Notes: generated by a model not told the origin, from the letters alone. Counted from the first letter of the stretch, positions 44,023 to 53,096 are shown. The stretch is DNA of 64,000 bases from Streptomyces rubradiris (GCF_016860525.1 NZ_BNEA01000015.1:5232501-5296500), one strand, 5' to 3'. Numbers and translations are program-made.

Positions 44023-46569
44023 GTGACCGCCGTCACTGACCAGGACCACACGGAGCACACCGACCACATGAGGCGCACCGACAGCGGCAGCGGCGACACC
44101 GGGTCCCTGGAGCACGTCGGTCGCGCCGCCACAGGCGCCCCGGACACCGCCGAACGCGTCGGCGGCCTCGCGCACGCGAGCCTGAGCCTGGTCAAGGAGG
44201 GCCCCGGGGACGACGGGCCCGGCACCGGCGGCCGCTACGAGGGGCGGGGCGACGACGCCACCGAGGACGGGAACGGCGGCGGACACGAGGGGGGTGGCGG
44301 CGGGTGTGAAGGCGACGGCGCCGGCGTCCGGCACGCGCGCGTGCCGGACGAGACCGTCGAGGGCGGCCCGGACACCGGCCGGGAGGAGCGTCCCGCGCGC
44401 GTACGCGACGAGAACGCCGACCGCGTCCAGGGGGACGGCGCCGACCGTGAGCGCAGCGGTGACGCCGACCGTGACCGTGGCCGTAGCATCGAGCGCGACG
44501 GCCACGCCGGAGAAGACGGCCATCGTCACGCCGTACAAGACCGCGACGGGCACGCCGTGCAAGACCGCGACCGGCACGGTGCCCGGGACCACGACAGGCG
44601 CGGTGCCCAGGACCACGACCGTCTCGGTGCCCAGGAGCGCGACCGGCACGGCGAAGCCGGTGGCAACGGTGACCGGGACCGCTCCGCGCACGGGCGTGGG
44701 ACCGAGCAAGGCGTCTCGGTGCCCCGCCCCCACCCGCACCCCGCACGCTCCCCGAAGCCCCGCACCACACCGGGCGCCACGCCCCCCAAGACGGCCACCG
44801 CGGCAGGCGCCGCCACCCCCACGCCCACCTCCGCCACGGACGGCGAAGCCGGCGCCGCCCAGGAGACCTGGGACGACGGCCTCATCGCCCGCCGCGTCAC
44901 CGGGTCCGCCACCGCCGAGCGCACCCCCTCCGGGGAGCAGCCGCACCGCGGGCCGGGCGCGCAGGTCCCGGTCCCGCTGGCGTACGACGGCCCGCTGCGC
45001 TCCCGGCTGAACGCCCTGCGCGAACTGGTGGGGCTGTCCCGTACCCGCCTGGACAGTCACACGCTCGCCGAAGCGGGCCGGGTCCTGGACGAGGCCGCCG
45101 CCCGCCGCAAGCTCTCCGGCCGGCACACCGTCGTCGCCCTGGCCGGCGCGACCGGCAGTGGCAAGTCCCAACTGTTCAACTCGCTCGCCGGAGTGGCCAT
45201 CTCGGAGACCGGCGTACGCCGCCCGACCACCGCCGCGCCCATCGCGTGCAGCTGGAGCGACGGCGCGGCGACCCTCATCGACCGGCTGGGCATCCCGGGC
45301 CGGCTGCGCCGCCGCCCCATGCACAGCCCGGACAACGAGGCGCAACTGCGCGGGCTGGTCCTGGTCGACCTGCCCGACCACGACTCCGCCGCCGTACAGC
45401 ACCGCGAACAGGTCGACCGGATCCTGAAACTGGTCGACGCCGTCATCTGGGTGGTCGACCCCGAGAAGTACGCCGACGCCATGCTGCACGAGCGTTATCT
45501 GCGGCCGATGGCCGGCCACGCGGAGGTCATGTTCATCGTCCTCAACCAGGTGGACCGGCTGCCCGGGGACGCCGCCGACCAGGTCCTGGACGACCTGCGG
45601 CGGCTGCTGGACGAGGACGGCATCGCGCTCGGCGAACACGGCGAACCGGGCGCCACCGTCCTCGCGCTGTCCGCGCTCACCGGCGAGGGTGTCGGCGAAC
45701 TCCGCGAGGCACTTGGCCAGTTCGTGGCGGAGCGCGGCGCGGCGGCCCGCCGGGTGGCGGCCGACCTGGACGCCGCCGCGGCCGGACTGCGGCCCGTGTA
45801 CGCCACCGGGCGGCGGGCCGGCCTCACCGAGGAGGCCCGCGAGGAGTTCGCCGCGCGGCTCGCGGACGCGGTGGGCGCCACCGCGGCGGGCGAGGCCGCC
45901 GAACGCGCCTGGCTGCGCAACGCCAACCGGGCCTGCGGCACGCCCTGGCTGCGGCTGTGGCGCTGGTACCAGGGCCGCGGCGAGGCCACGACGGGCCGCC
46001 ACGCGGTCCGCGGCCAGGCCGACGAGGAGGCCACGGCCCGCCAGCGGGTGGAACAGGCGGTTCGCACGGTCGCCGACCGGGCCTCGGCCGGGCTGCCCGC
46101 GCCGTGGGCGCAGGCGGTGCGCGAAGCGGCCGTACGCGGCTCCCAGGGGCTGTCCGAGGCGCTGGACGCGCTGTCGGCACGGGCCGGGCTGCCGCCGGGC
46201 CGCCCGCCTCGGCCGGGCTGGTGGCCGGTGGCGGTACTGGTCCAGGCGGCGATGACCCTGCTGCAGATCGTGGGCGGCGGGTGGCTCGCGGGGCAGATCG
46301 CCGGGCTGATGGCGCCCAACCTGGGCGTTCCGGTGCTGTTGATGGTGTGCGGGATCGTCGGCGGGCCGCTGGTGGAGTGGGGGTGCCGGATGGCGGCCCG
46401 GGGCCCCGCGCGGCGCTACGGCCAAGAGGCGGAACGCCGGTTGCGGGAGGCGGCGGCGGGCTGCGGCCGGGCCCGGGTGCTCGATCCGGTGGCGGCGGAA
46501 CTGCTGCGGTACCGGGAGGTGCGGGAGCAGTACGGGAGAGTCGCCCGGAGCAGAACCGGGGTGGGGTGA
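44023..46569 (+). CDS. dynB: Dynamin-like GTPase with long disordered N terminus and two TM helices (DynB position)
   Basis: An 848-residue protein starting at GTG 44023. The first 290 residues are charged and disordered and include an 8-residue repeat of the type AQDHDRHG (about residues 165-210). The GTPase domain follows: G1 AGATGSGKSQLFNSLAG near 374, the RRPTTAAP switch, G3 LVDLPDHDS near 448 and G4 LNQVDRLPG near 508. Two C-terminal TM helices (VAVLVQAAMTLLQIVGGGW, LGVPVLLMVCGIVGGPLV) near 740-785 anchor it to the membrane. Forming a complex with the preceding GTPase and septal proteins is inferred from the known pair. Confidence 0.75.
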   Translation: MTAVTDQDHTEHTDHMRRTDSGSGDTGSLEHVGRAATGAPDTAERVGGLAHASLSLVKEGPGDDGPGTGGRYEGRGDDATEDGNGGGHEGGGGGCEGDGAGVRHARVPDETVEGGPDTGREERPARVRDENADRVQGDGADRERSGDADRDRGRSIERDGHAGEDGHRHAVQDRDGHAVQDRDRHGARDHDRRGAQDHDRLGAQERDRHGEAGGNGDRDRSAHGRGTEQGVSVPRPHPHPARSPKPRTTPGATPPKTATAAGAATPTPTSATDGEAGAAQETWDDGLIARRVTGSATAERTPSGEQPHRGPGAQVPVPLAYDGPLRSRLNALRELVGLSRTRLDSHTLAEAGRVLDEAAARRKLSGRHTVVALAGATGSGKSQLFNSLAGVAISETGVRRPTTAAPIACSWSDGAATLIDRLGIPGRLRRRPMHSPDNEAQLRGLVLVDLPDHDSAAVQHREQVDRILKLVDAVIWVVDPEKYADAMLHERYLRPMAGHAEVMFIVLNQVDRLPGDAADQVLDDLRRLLDEDGIALGEHGEPGATVLALSALTGEGVGELREALGQFVAERGAAARRVAADLDAAAAGLRPVYATGRRAGLTEEAREEFAARLADAVGATAAGEAAERAWLRNANRACGTPWLRLWRWYQGRGEATTGRHAVRGQADEEATARQRVEQAVRTVADRASAGLPAPWAQAVREAAVRGSQGLSEALDALSARAGLPPGRPPRPGWWPVAVLVQAAMTLLQIVGGGWLAGQIAGLMAPNLGVPVLLMVCGIVGGPLVEWGCRMAARGPARRYGQEAERRLREAAAGCGRARVLDPVAAELLRYREVREQYGRVARSRTGVG
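44515..44655 (+). repeat. 24-base tandem repeat in dynB-like gene
   Basis: About five in-frame 24-base units encode variants of an eight-residue Asp/Arg/His-rich repeat in the disordered N-terminal region. Confidence 0.75.
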
Positions 46570-46905
46570 GCGGTCTGGGGGCGATCGGTGGGGTGGTGGG
46601 ACCAGTGGGGGTGCGGGGGTTGCTGGGAGAAAGCGGGGTTCACCCGCGCGGGTGACGGAGTTATCCACAGGCGGGTGGCCGTCCACAGCGCTCAGCGGGC
46701 CCGGCCCGGCGGAGGCAGTCTGAGGCCACGGCGATCGCACGACGGGTCCGGCCGCACAGGCGGCCGGACGGCGCGAGCGGTCGGCGGGACGTGCGGGCGC
46801 GTACGGCAGTCGTACGCGCCGGCACGGCAGACGCAGCCGTACGGGACGGGCCCGTACGTGTGTCCGCCCGGCCGGAAGAGCGCGGGCGGGGGAGGGGAGC
46901 GAGAC
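46570..46905. other. Region before ssbB with DnaA-box-like sequence and G-rich tract
   Basis: No gene is seen. The first 60 bases are strongly G-rich, with several GGGG runs on the plus strand. A perfect TTATCCACA stands at 46661-46669, and a seven-of-nine match (GCCGTCCACA region) begins about 20 bases downstream; both resemble DnaA boxes. The remainder contains TACG/CGTACG-rich inverted repeats before the ssbB start. Confidence 0.5.
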
Positions 46906-47382
46906 GTGAACGAGACGATCGTCTGTGTGGTGGGCAACGTGGCGACCCAGCCGGTCTACCGGGAGTCGGCGGCGGGTCCGTCGGCCCGGTTCCGGCTGGC
47001 GGTCACCGCGCGTTACTGGGACCGGGAGAAGAGTGCCTGGACCGACGGCCACACCAACTTCTTCACGGTGTGGGCCAACCGGCAGCTCGCGGTCAACGTG
47101 GCGGCGTGCGTGGAGGTGGGCCAGCCGGTCGTCGTCCAGGGGCGGCTGAAGGTCCGCACGGAGACACGGGAGGGACAGCAGCCGTGGGCCTCCGCCGACA
47201 TCGACGCCGTGGCGATCGGCCACGACCTGGGCCGCGGCACGGCGCTCTTCCAGCGCGCGGCCAGGGCCGATGCACCGGCCGCGGTGGCCCGCCCGGAACC
47301 GAACTGGGAGACACCGAGCCGGACGGACACCGAGGGTGATCCGGCGGACCAACAGGCGCCGGAACCAGCACCAGTGACATGA
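46906..47382 (+). CDS. ssbB: Single-stranded DNA-binding protein SsbB
   Basis: A 158-residue SSB with the OB fold in the first 105 residues: VCVVGNVATQPVYRES, ARFRLAVTARYWDREKSAW, FFTVWANRQLAVNVAACVEV, and GQPVVVQGRLKVRTE. The C-terminal tail is short and lacks the acidic DDDxPF tip needed to recruit replication partners, as expected for the second, sporulation-linked Streptomyces SSB rather than SsbA. The GTG start follows GGAGGGGAG by 6 bases. Its place after the dynamin pair suggests work in chromosome segregation during sporulation. Confidence 0.88.
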   Translation: MNETIVCVVGNVATQPVYRESAAGPSARFRLAVTARYWDREKSAWTDGHTNFFTVWANRQLAVNVAACVEVGQPVVVQGRLKVRTETREGQQPWASADIDAVAIGHDLGRGTALFQRAARADAPAAVARPEPNWETPSRTDTEGDPADQQAPEPAPVT

Positions 47383-47621
47383 CGTCACATCCGCCCGGTG
47401 ACGTTCCGTCAGTCGCGGAAACCGGTGGATTTGTCGATAAGGCCAGCTCATGGACGGTCCCGGCGATAACGATTACGGATCGGATCGGCCATCCGATCAT
47501 CCGACCGCCGGGTTGGGCTCCCAGTGATCCATAGGATGCCGGGCGTGCCCCTAGGGGCTGCCGATTTCTGCTGGTGGGACCGTCCCCCACGTCCAACGGG
47601 TCCTGCTCGAAGGGGAATTCT

Positions 47622-49064
47622 GTGCTTGCTGCGCTAACTGGGCTGTGCCGGTCCACCGGAACGGCACGCCTGGCCGCCGCCACGACGGTGTCCGGCCTCG
47701 TGGCGGCCGGCGTGCTGTCCGGCGCCGGTACGGCGGTGGCCGACGAGACACCGCGGACCGAGGGCGGGGCGACGGCCACGAACAACGGTCTGAAGACCTA
47801 CGGCGAGGCCGTGATCCACGGCGACGGCGCCGACCAGCGGGTCCCGGCGGGCCTGTTCGAGATGTCCGTGGACGGCGGCGGCACCCTCCAGACGTACTGC
47901 GTCGACCTGCACAACCCGACCCAGCGGGACGCCAGATACCAGGAGACCTCCTGGCGCGGCACCTCGCTGGGCACCAACAAGGACGCGGGCCGGATCGGCT
48001 GGATCCTGCAGCACTCCTATCCTCAGGTCAACGACCTCGCCGCACTGGCCCGCAAGGCGGGCGCACCCGGGCTGACCGAGCAGGACGCGGCGGCCGGCAC
48101 CCAGGTGGCCATCTGGCGTTACTCCGACGGCGCCGACGTCGACGCCCTCGACCCGCAGGCCGAGAAGCTCGCCGACTACCTGGAGAAGAGCGCCCGTGGC
48201 GTCGGTGAGCCGCGGGCCTCGCTCACCCTCGATCCGCCCGCGGTCTCCGGCCGCCCGGGCGACCGGCTCGGCCCGGTCACCGTGCACACCAACGCGAGCG
48301 CGGTCACGGTGAGCCCGCCGGCGGACGCGGCCACCGGCGGGGTGCGGATCACCGACAAGAACGGCAAGGTGATCACCTCGGCGAAGGACGGCACCCGGCT
48401 GTACTTCGACGTCCCCGAGGACCCGGCCGGGGAGGCCGGCCACACCGCCGGCAACGGGGCAGGCACGGCCGAGTTGACCGTGCAGGCGTCCACGACCGTG
48501 CCGGTGGGACGGGCCTTCGCCTCCGAGAGCCGCAGCCAGACGCAGATCCTGGCCGGCTCCAGCGAGTCCACCGTCGCCGCGACCGCGACGGCCGGCTGGG
48601 CCGCCGACGGCTCGATACCGGCGGTGTCGGCCCGCGAGAACTGCGCCAAGGGCGGGGTGGACATCACCGCGGTCAACAACGGCGACGAGCCGTTCTCCTT
48701 CCAGCTGATGGGCACCGGTCACACGATCCCCGCGGGCGCCACCCGCACGGTGACCGTACCGCTCCCGGAGGACCAGGCCTACGACTTCACGATCACCGGC
48801 CCCCACGGCTTCAGCCACCGCTTCACCGGCGTCCTGGACTGCAAGACCCAGGGAGCGGTCACCACGCAGACGGCGGCCCAGCTCCCCAACGAGCCCAGCC
48901 CGGCCTCGGTCGGCGGCGGCAGCGCCTTGGACACCACCGACCTGGCCGAGACCGGTGTCTCCGCCCTCACCCCCCTGATCACCGGCGTGGCCATAGGTCT
49001 GGTCGTGATCGGCGGCGCGGTCCTGGTCGTCCTGCGCCGCAAGGACACGACACCGGACGCGTGA
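47622..49064 (+). CDS. Cys-Gln thioester surface protein with LAETG sorting signal
   Basis: A 480-residue wall-anchored protein. The signal peptide ends at AVA near residue 40. The thioester domain (TED) has its Cys in TYCVDLHNPT near 88 and its Gln in the TQVAIWRYSDG motif near 160, which form an internal thioester able to bind host or surface amines covalently. Ig-like stalk regions follow, then LAETG and a hydrophobic helix with an RRKD tail for sortase. The GTG at 47622 follows AAGGGG. The gene lies directly after ssbB. A surface role during development is plausible. Confidence 0.85.
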   Translation: MLAALTGLCRSTGTARLAAATTVSGLVAAGVLSGAGTAVADETPRTEGGATATNNGLKTYGEAVIHGDGADQRVPAGLFEMSVDGGGTLQTYCVDLHNPTQRDARYQETSWRGTSLGTNKDAGRIGWILQHSYPQVNDLAALARKAGAPGLTEQDAAAGTQVAIWRYSDGADVDALDPQAEKLADYLEKSARGVGEPRASLTLDPPAVSGRPGDRLGPVTVHTNASAVTVSPPADAATGGVRITDKNGKVITSAKDGTRLYFDVPEDPAGEAGHTAGNGAGTAELTVQASTTVPVGRAFASESRSQTQILAGSSESTVAATATAGWAADGSIPAVSARENCAKGGVDITAVNNGDEPFSFQLMGTGHTIPAGATRTVTVPLPEDQAYDFTITGPHGFSHRFTGVLDCKTQGAVTTQTAAQLPNEPSPASVGGGSALDTTDLAETGVSALTPLITGVAIGLVVIGGAVLVVLRRKDTTPDA

Positions 49065-49185
49065 GAGCGTCCGGGCTGGGAGAGCGTCCGGGGCGGGAGA
49101 GCGTCCGGGCTGGGGCGGCGGGCGGAGAGAGGGGCGCCGTGAGCCCGGCGGCCGGGCTCACGGTGAACGGCGTCCGGCGCCCCTC

Positions 49186-50379
49186 TCAGCAGCCGATCGG
49201 TGCCGAGCCGACTGCCACGTCGTCGAACCACAGGGTGTCGTCGCCGCTGCCGTAGCTCTCCCAGCCGAGCCGGAGGGCGGTGGGCCGGGGCGGGGTGGTG
49301 CGGGAGAGCCACTGCTGGTCGATGTCCTGGGTCGGTACGCCGTCGGCGTGCAGGCCGGGGACCTGCTGGTCGCCCAGCCAGGTGTCCAGCTTGGGCGCGG
49401 AGGTGTCGATGGCGAACCGCAGGCACTGCCAACTGCCCGTCGGCAGCGGCTTGCTCAGCGCCACACCGGCCGGGCTCTGCGCGGGAAGCGTGGCGTCGTC
49501 GCTCTCCCGGTTCCACTGCAGGGCGCCGTTCTGGCCGCCGACCCTGAGCGCCCGGCCGCCCTGGGAGCTGTCCGGCATGGAGACGAAGGTGACGTGGGAG
49601 GAGGGGAGCGCGGTGGTGTGCCGTACCCACATACGGACGTACAGCACCGGGCCGACCGTCGAAAGGTCGGTGGTGGCGGCGACGAAGGCGTGGTTGCAGT
49701 AGCCGGCCCGGCCGTCCACCCGGAGGGACTTGGCGCCGCTGTGAGCCACGGCCGTGTCGACGGTGGCCGTGCCCGTGCCCTGGCAGTCGGGCGCGGTGAA
49801 GCGCCAGTCGCCGGACGGGGAGGTGCCGGTCTGGTTCTCGAAGTCGCTGCACAGGGCGGCGCCGCCGCAGTCGGCCGGCGGCTGGGTGGGTGAGGGGGTG
49901 CCCGGAGTGGTGGGCGGTGTGGTCGGCGGCTCGGTGGTGTCGCCGCCGCAGGAGACGCCGTTGAGGCTGAAGTCGGTGGGCGCCGGGTCCGCGGACTGCC
50001 AGGTGCCCTGCACGCCGAAGTCGGCGGCGCCGCCGCTGGGCAGGGCGGCGTTCCAGTCCGTGCCGGCGGCGGTCACGGAGCGGCCGGTCTGGGTGACGGT
50101 GGCGTTCCAGGCGGAGGTGATGCGCTGGTCGCCGCCGTAGGTCCAGGTCAGCCGCCAGGCACTGAGCGCGGGGCCGAGGTTGGTGACGCGGACCTGGGCG
50201 GTGTAGCCGCCGGACCACTCGTTGACGGTGTAGTCGACCCGGCATCCGGCAGCGGCTCCGGCTCCGACGCCACTGGCGGGCGCCGCGACCAGGAGGGACA
50301 CCGCCAGCCCGAGCACGGCCACGACCGCCGTCCAGGGCGTGCGCACCCATCGCGGGCATCGGGTGGGCAGGTGGGGCAT
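49186..50379 (-). CDS. Secreted CBM2 plus Cip1-like cellulose-active protein
   Basis: A 397-residue secreted protein. The signal peptide ends near AAA (residue 45). A family 2 carbohydrate-binding module follows (CRVDYTVNEWSGGYTAQVRV ... FGVQGTWQSADPAPTDFSLNGVSC, residues 46-145, with the conserved surface Trp and end cysteines), then a Thr/Pro linker and a C-terminal beta-jelly-roll domain like the fungal Cip1 core (GAKSLRVDGRAGYCNHAFVA, LRLGWESYGSGDDTLWFDDV). Cip1-type domains are lyase-like; the activity here is unproven. A perfect CebR operator lies about 100 bases upstream, so cello-oligosaccharide induction is expected. Confidence 0.82.
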   Translation of the reverse strand: MPHLPTRCPRWVRTPWTAVVAVLGLAVSLLVAAPASGVGAGAAAGCRVDYTVNEWSGGYTAQVRVTNLGPALSAWRLTWTYGGDQRITSAWNATVTQTGRSVTAAGTDWNAALPSGGAADFGVQGTWQSADPAPTDFSLNGVSCGGDTTEPPTTPPTTPGTPSPTQPPADCGGAALCSDFENQTGTSPSGDWRFTAPDCQGTGTATVDTAVAHSGAKSLRVDGRAGYCNHAFVAATTDLSTVGPVLYVRMWVRHTTALPSSHVTFVSMPDSSQGGRALRVGGQNGALQWNRESDDATLPAQSPAGVALSKPLPTGSWQCLRFAIDTSAPKLDTWLGDQQVPGLHADGVPTQDIDQQWLSRTTPPRPTALRLGWESYGSGDDTLWFDDVAVGSAPIGC

Positions 50380-50394
50380 GTGGGCTCCTGGGGG

Positions 50395-50455
50395 TGGGAG
50401 GAGGGGGTGGGGAGGGCGGGGGAGGGGGGAGGGGGGAGCCCCCCAAGAGGACTCC
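50395..50455. repeat. G-run tract on plus strand between CebR box and start codon
   Basis: A stretch of GGG to GGGGGG runs separated by one to four bases (50395-50442), followed by a short C run, lies in the leader of the minus-strand CBM2 gene. The G-rich strand is the template, so any quadruplex would form in DNA rather than in the mRNA. Confidence 0.6.
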
Positions 50456-50480
50456 CCCCGAGGGAGCCCCCCAGAGCGGA

Positions 50481-50494
50481 TGGGAGCGCTCCCA
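50481..50494. promoter_or_regulatory. CebR operator upstream of CBM2/Cip1-like gene
   Basis: TGGGAGCGCTCCCA is the exact 14-base palindrome bound by CebR, the LacI-family cellobiose/cellotriose-responsive repressor of Streptomyces cellulase genes. Confidence 0.92.
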
Positions 50495-50565
50495 ATCGGA
50501 TGAACGCGACCCGGGTCGGCGCCGGGTCGCGTCCGGTGGGTGCTGAGGGTCGGTGACGGCCGGGG

Positions 50566-51252
50566 TCAGCGGAAGTTCACGTCACTGCACAGGAAGTAGG
50601 TCTGGTCCATGTGCGAGGCCTGCCAGATGGTGTAGACGACGTGGCGGCCGGTGTAGCCGGACGTGCTGACGGGGATCGAGTAGTTCTGGCTGGGTGCGTA
50701 CTTGCCGGTCTTGGTGACCAGTTGCAGGTCCTGCCAGGTGAGCGGCTGGGTGGTGGGGTCGAAGCCCTGTCGGGTGACGTAGACCAGGAAGTAGTCGGCG
50801 CCGTGGCTGGCCTGGTCGTACAGCTTCACGGTGAAGTCGGAGCTGATGTCGGTGGTCTTCCAGGGGCCGACGGCGTCGAGGGAGTTGTAGCGGCCGCTTT
50901 CGGTCTGGCCGCCGCTGCACAGCTGTCCGTTGGGGATGACGGCCTGGAAGTTGCCGGCGGAACCGTTGCGGTACAGGCCGTTCCAGTTCCACATGGCGTT
51001 GGGGTTGGCCTGCCAGGCCTGCCAGCACATGGGGTCCTGCTGGGCCATCGCCGGGTTCTGGAAGTCGCTGCCCCAGCGCTGCCAGCAGCCGTAGTTGCGG
51101 GAGGCGGGGTCGACCACGGAACCGTGCGCGGACGCGGTGCCGCCCCAGGTGATCAGGCTGATCAGTACGCCGACGAGGGTGCTCAGGACGAGCGCCAGCC
51201 GACGGCCGGTACGGTGAGGCGTACGGCGCTGTGCATGCTCATGACAATGCAT
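50566..51252 (-). CDS. AA10 lytic polysaccharide monooxygenase
   Basis: A 228-residue secreted copper LPMO without a separate binding module. The signal peptide is cut before HGSVVDPASRNYGCW (about residue 43), leaving the N-terminal histidine of the copper brace. The second histidine is in QASHGADYFLVYVTRQGF near 150, and the axial Phe is in DQTYFLCSDVNF near the end. The NPAMAQQDPMCWQAW segment is typical of the cellulose/chitin AA10 group. A CebR box upstream argues for cellulose. The ATG at 51252 is used; the frame upstream is noncoding. Confidence 0.92.
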   Translation of the reverse strand: MHCHEHAQRRTPHRTGRRLALVLSTLVGVLISLITWGGTASAHGSVVDPASRNYGCWQRWGSDFQNPAMAQQDPMCWQAWQANPNAMWNWNGLYRNGSAGNFQAVIPNGQLCSGGQTESGRYNSLDAVGPWKTTDISSDFTVKLYDQASHGADYFLVYVTRQGFDPTTQPLTWQDLQLVTKTGKYAPSQNYSIPVSTSGYTGRHVVYTIWQASHMDQTYFLCSDVNFR

Positions 51253-51303
51253 TGCGGGGTTCTTCCTATGGGGGACGTCTTCACTGTGCGGGTGCCGGGT
51301 GCG

Positions 51304-51317
51304 TGGGAGCGCTCCCG
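51304..51317. promoter_or_regulatory. CebR operator upstream of LPMO gene
   Basis: TGGGAGCGCTCCCG differs from the CebR palindrome at one end base and lies about 52 bases before the LPMO start. Confidence 0.85.
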
Positions 51318-51800
51318 CGCCCTCCAGGCTGCGCGGCCGGGAACCAGGGGGCAACGGCTTGTTTTCGCCAAAGCTGGAAGGCGCGGCCGACGGGGCGAAC
51401 TTCCGCGAATGGCTATGAACCGCCTCGCGAGGTCCCCTGCCGGATGCACGCGAGCCGTCGACGAATTCCCTGGGAGCGGCGAGTGGCGAATTCGCTTCGG
51501 TCGGGCGGGGGAGGGTGCAAGTCAGGGGTGCGCCGAGTGTGAGTGGAGGCCGAAGCGGGACGGAGCCGACGAGGCCGGGCGCGACCACACCAGGCTTGAC
51601 CGTCGGCACGTGGACGGTGTGCGCCCCGGGCCTGCCGTAGCCGTTCGGCTGGGACGGCGGCGGCAGTCGGTGCCCGGCCCAGAGCGAACCGCGAACAACA
51701 CGGCAGCCGTACATCGCCATGTTTCCGGCGGCAGGCGGCAGGCGGCAGGCGGCAGGCGGCAGGCAGCAGGCGGCAGGCCGGCCGTGGCAGCGTGTTGCCC
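51318..51800. other. Intergenic region with heptanucleotide repeat
   Basis: No gene is supported over about 480 bases between the LPMO promoter and the 3' end of the next minus-strand gene. Positions 51730-51778 hold seven copies of GGCAGGC, one with a single change. Confidence 0.7.
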
Positions 51801-52343
51801 TCAGTTCGTTTCGTCCTGCCGCTGCCAGACGCGAGGCCAGTTGCCGGACGGTGGAGGGGGTCCCGCGATGCCCAGGTCACGCCGTGCGAGAACGTAGAAG
51901 TCATCCCGTGCCCGGCTCATCTGCCCAACTGCTCTCTCCCAGCCGGCGGGGTCGTCTTTCAGACCGCGGGCATAGAGTTCGACGTTCCACACGGATTCAT
52001 GCCACTTACGAGCCGCCGCTACGGTCTCCGCTTCCCCTACGAGCAGCATCGTTTCCCACTCGGTCGCACGCCGCGCCTCGGCTTCGGCGAGCTGGGCCAG
52101 GCCCTGTTCCGGATCCAGCGGGTCCACGGCGTGTTGGAATCCCCGTGCGGCTCCTATGCGCTGGGCGATGTTGATCTGATGCTTCAAGCTGTTCGCGTAG
52201 GACGCGTAGGTGTCCAGTCTCTTCTGATCCCAGCGTTCGGCTCTTACCCGTCGCCACCTGCTGCGTTCCGTGAGACTGGTTGCCAGGTAGGAGCCGATGG
52301 CTCCCACGACGACGCCGGTCAAAGCGGGTAGCTGGTCCCACAA
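51801..52343 (-). CDS. Unknown protein with N-terminal membrane anchor
   Basis: A 180-residue protein starting at TTG 52343 behind GAGGGGGGATCAAC. One N-terminal hydrophobic helix (LPALTGVVVGAIGSYLATSL, residues 5-24) is followed by a basic, helical cytosolic domain: RSRWRRVRAERWDQKRLDTY, YANSLKHQINIAQRIGAARG, and a coiled-coil-like EQGLAQLAEAEARRATEWE. This architecture recurs in short Streptomyces membrane proteins of unknown function near phage-defence or mobile regions. I cannot name a family. GC content is lower than in flanking core genes. Confidence 0.65.
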   Translation of the reverse strand: MWDQLPALTGVVVGAIGSYLATSLTERSRWRRVRAERWDQKRLDTYASYANSLKHQINIAQRIGAARGFQHAVDPLDPEQGLAQLAEAEARRATEWETMLLVGEAETVAAARKWHESVWNVELYARGLKDDPAGWERAVGQMSRARDDFYVLARRDLGIAGPPPPSGNWPRVWQRQDETN

Positions 52344-52488
52344 TGTTGATCCCCCCTCACCGGGTCCCACGTCCGCTGTCCTCCTGAGGATCTCGCAGCC
52401 CTCGATGGCTTTTGAAGCCGGGCAAGACGCAAGAACGGCAAGCATCGGAGAGGGCGTTGGGCGGCAGGAGCGGTCCCGGTGCACAGGC

Positions 52489-52935
52489 TCAGCGGGCCAT
52501 CCAGCGGTCTGTCTCCCGCGCGCGCGTGTCCAGCGCGGCGACGACTGCGGCTGACGCGGCCAGGGGATTGCCGGGGACCTGCACATCGGACTGGCTGCCA
52601 CCACACACATGGCCGGGCCCCGCCTCGGGCATCTCGACATCGATTCCCGCCCGCCGCGCGAGCGCGACCACTGTCGCCGCGAACCCCTCAGAGAGCGCGT
52701 GGATCACGGCGTGCCCGGTTTGGCAGTACCAGGCGACCAGACCGCGCGTGAACCGCGCGAATACAGCCGGATCGACCTCAAGCGTGCTCGGGTCGCCCCA
52801 ATACTTTCCCGGGCCGATTCCCGAGGGCAGCCCGAGTTCGGCCTCGAAGACTCCGACCTGCCGCAGGAAGAGGCGGCCGGCACTGTTCGACGGGTTCCAC
52901 AACGTCTCGTCACCGATGTCGAAGTTCATGCTCAT
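52489..52935 (-). CDS. DUF6086-like protein
   Basis: A 148-residue cytosolic protein. The start MSMNFDIGDETLWNPSNSAG followed by RLFLRQVGVFEAELGLPSGI is what I remember of the Streptomyces DUF6086 family; HALSEGFAATVVALARRAGI near residue 80 fits as well. The ribosome site is GGGGAT, 6-8 bases upstream of the ATG at 52935. No function is known. It lies beside a transposase remnant. Confidence 0.6.
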   Translation of the reverse strand: MSMNFDIGDETLWNPSNSAGRLFLRQVGVFEAELGLPSGIGPGKYWGDPSTLEVDPAVFARFTRGLVAWYCQTGHAVIHALSEGFAATVVALARRAGIDVEMPEAGPGHVCGGSQSDVQVPGNPLAASAAVVAALDTRARETDRWMAR

Positions 52936-53096
52936 CGCCGATCCCCTTTGTCCGTGCGCCCCGGCTCAAGGTAGAGGATCGAGTGAGGGACGGGCACTTG
53001 AGTATCCGGTGCGTTGGGATTCCAGGTTCGTCGAATGGAGGCGGCCGGGAGAGTCCGGCACGGCGACGGGGACAGTTGGGCGGGAGTGAGGAGGTC

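Noticed and set aside
42298..47451. 1717-residue open frame on the minus strand
   Set aside because: It is the mirror of the two dynamin-like GTPases and ssbB, which carry complete G motifs and ribosome sites. The composition is that of a GC3 shadow.
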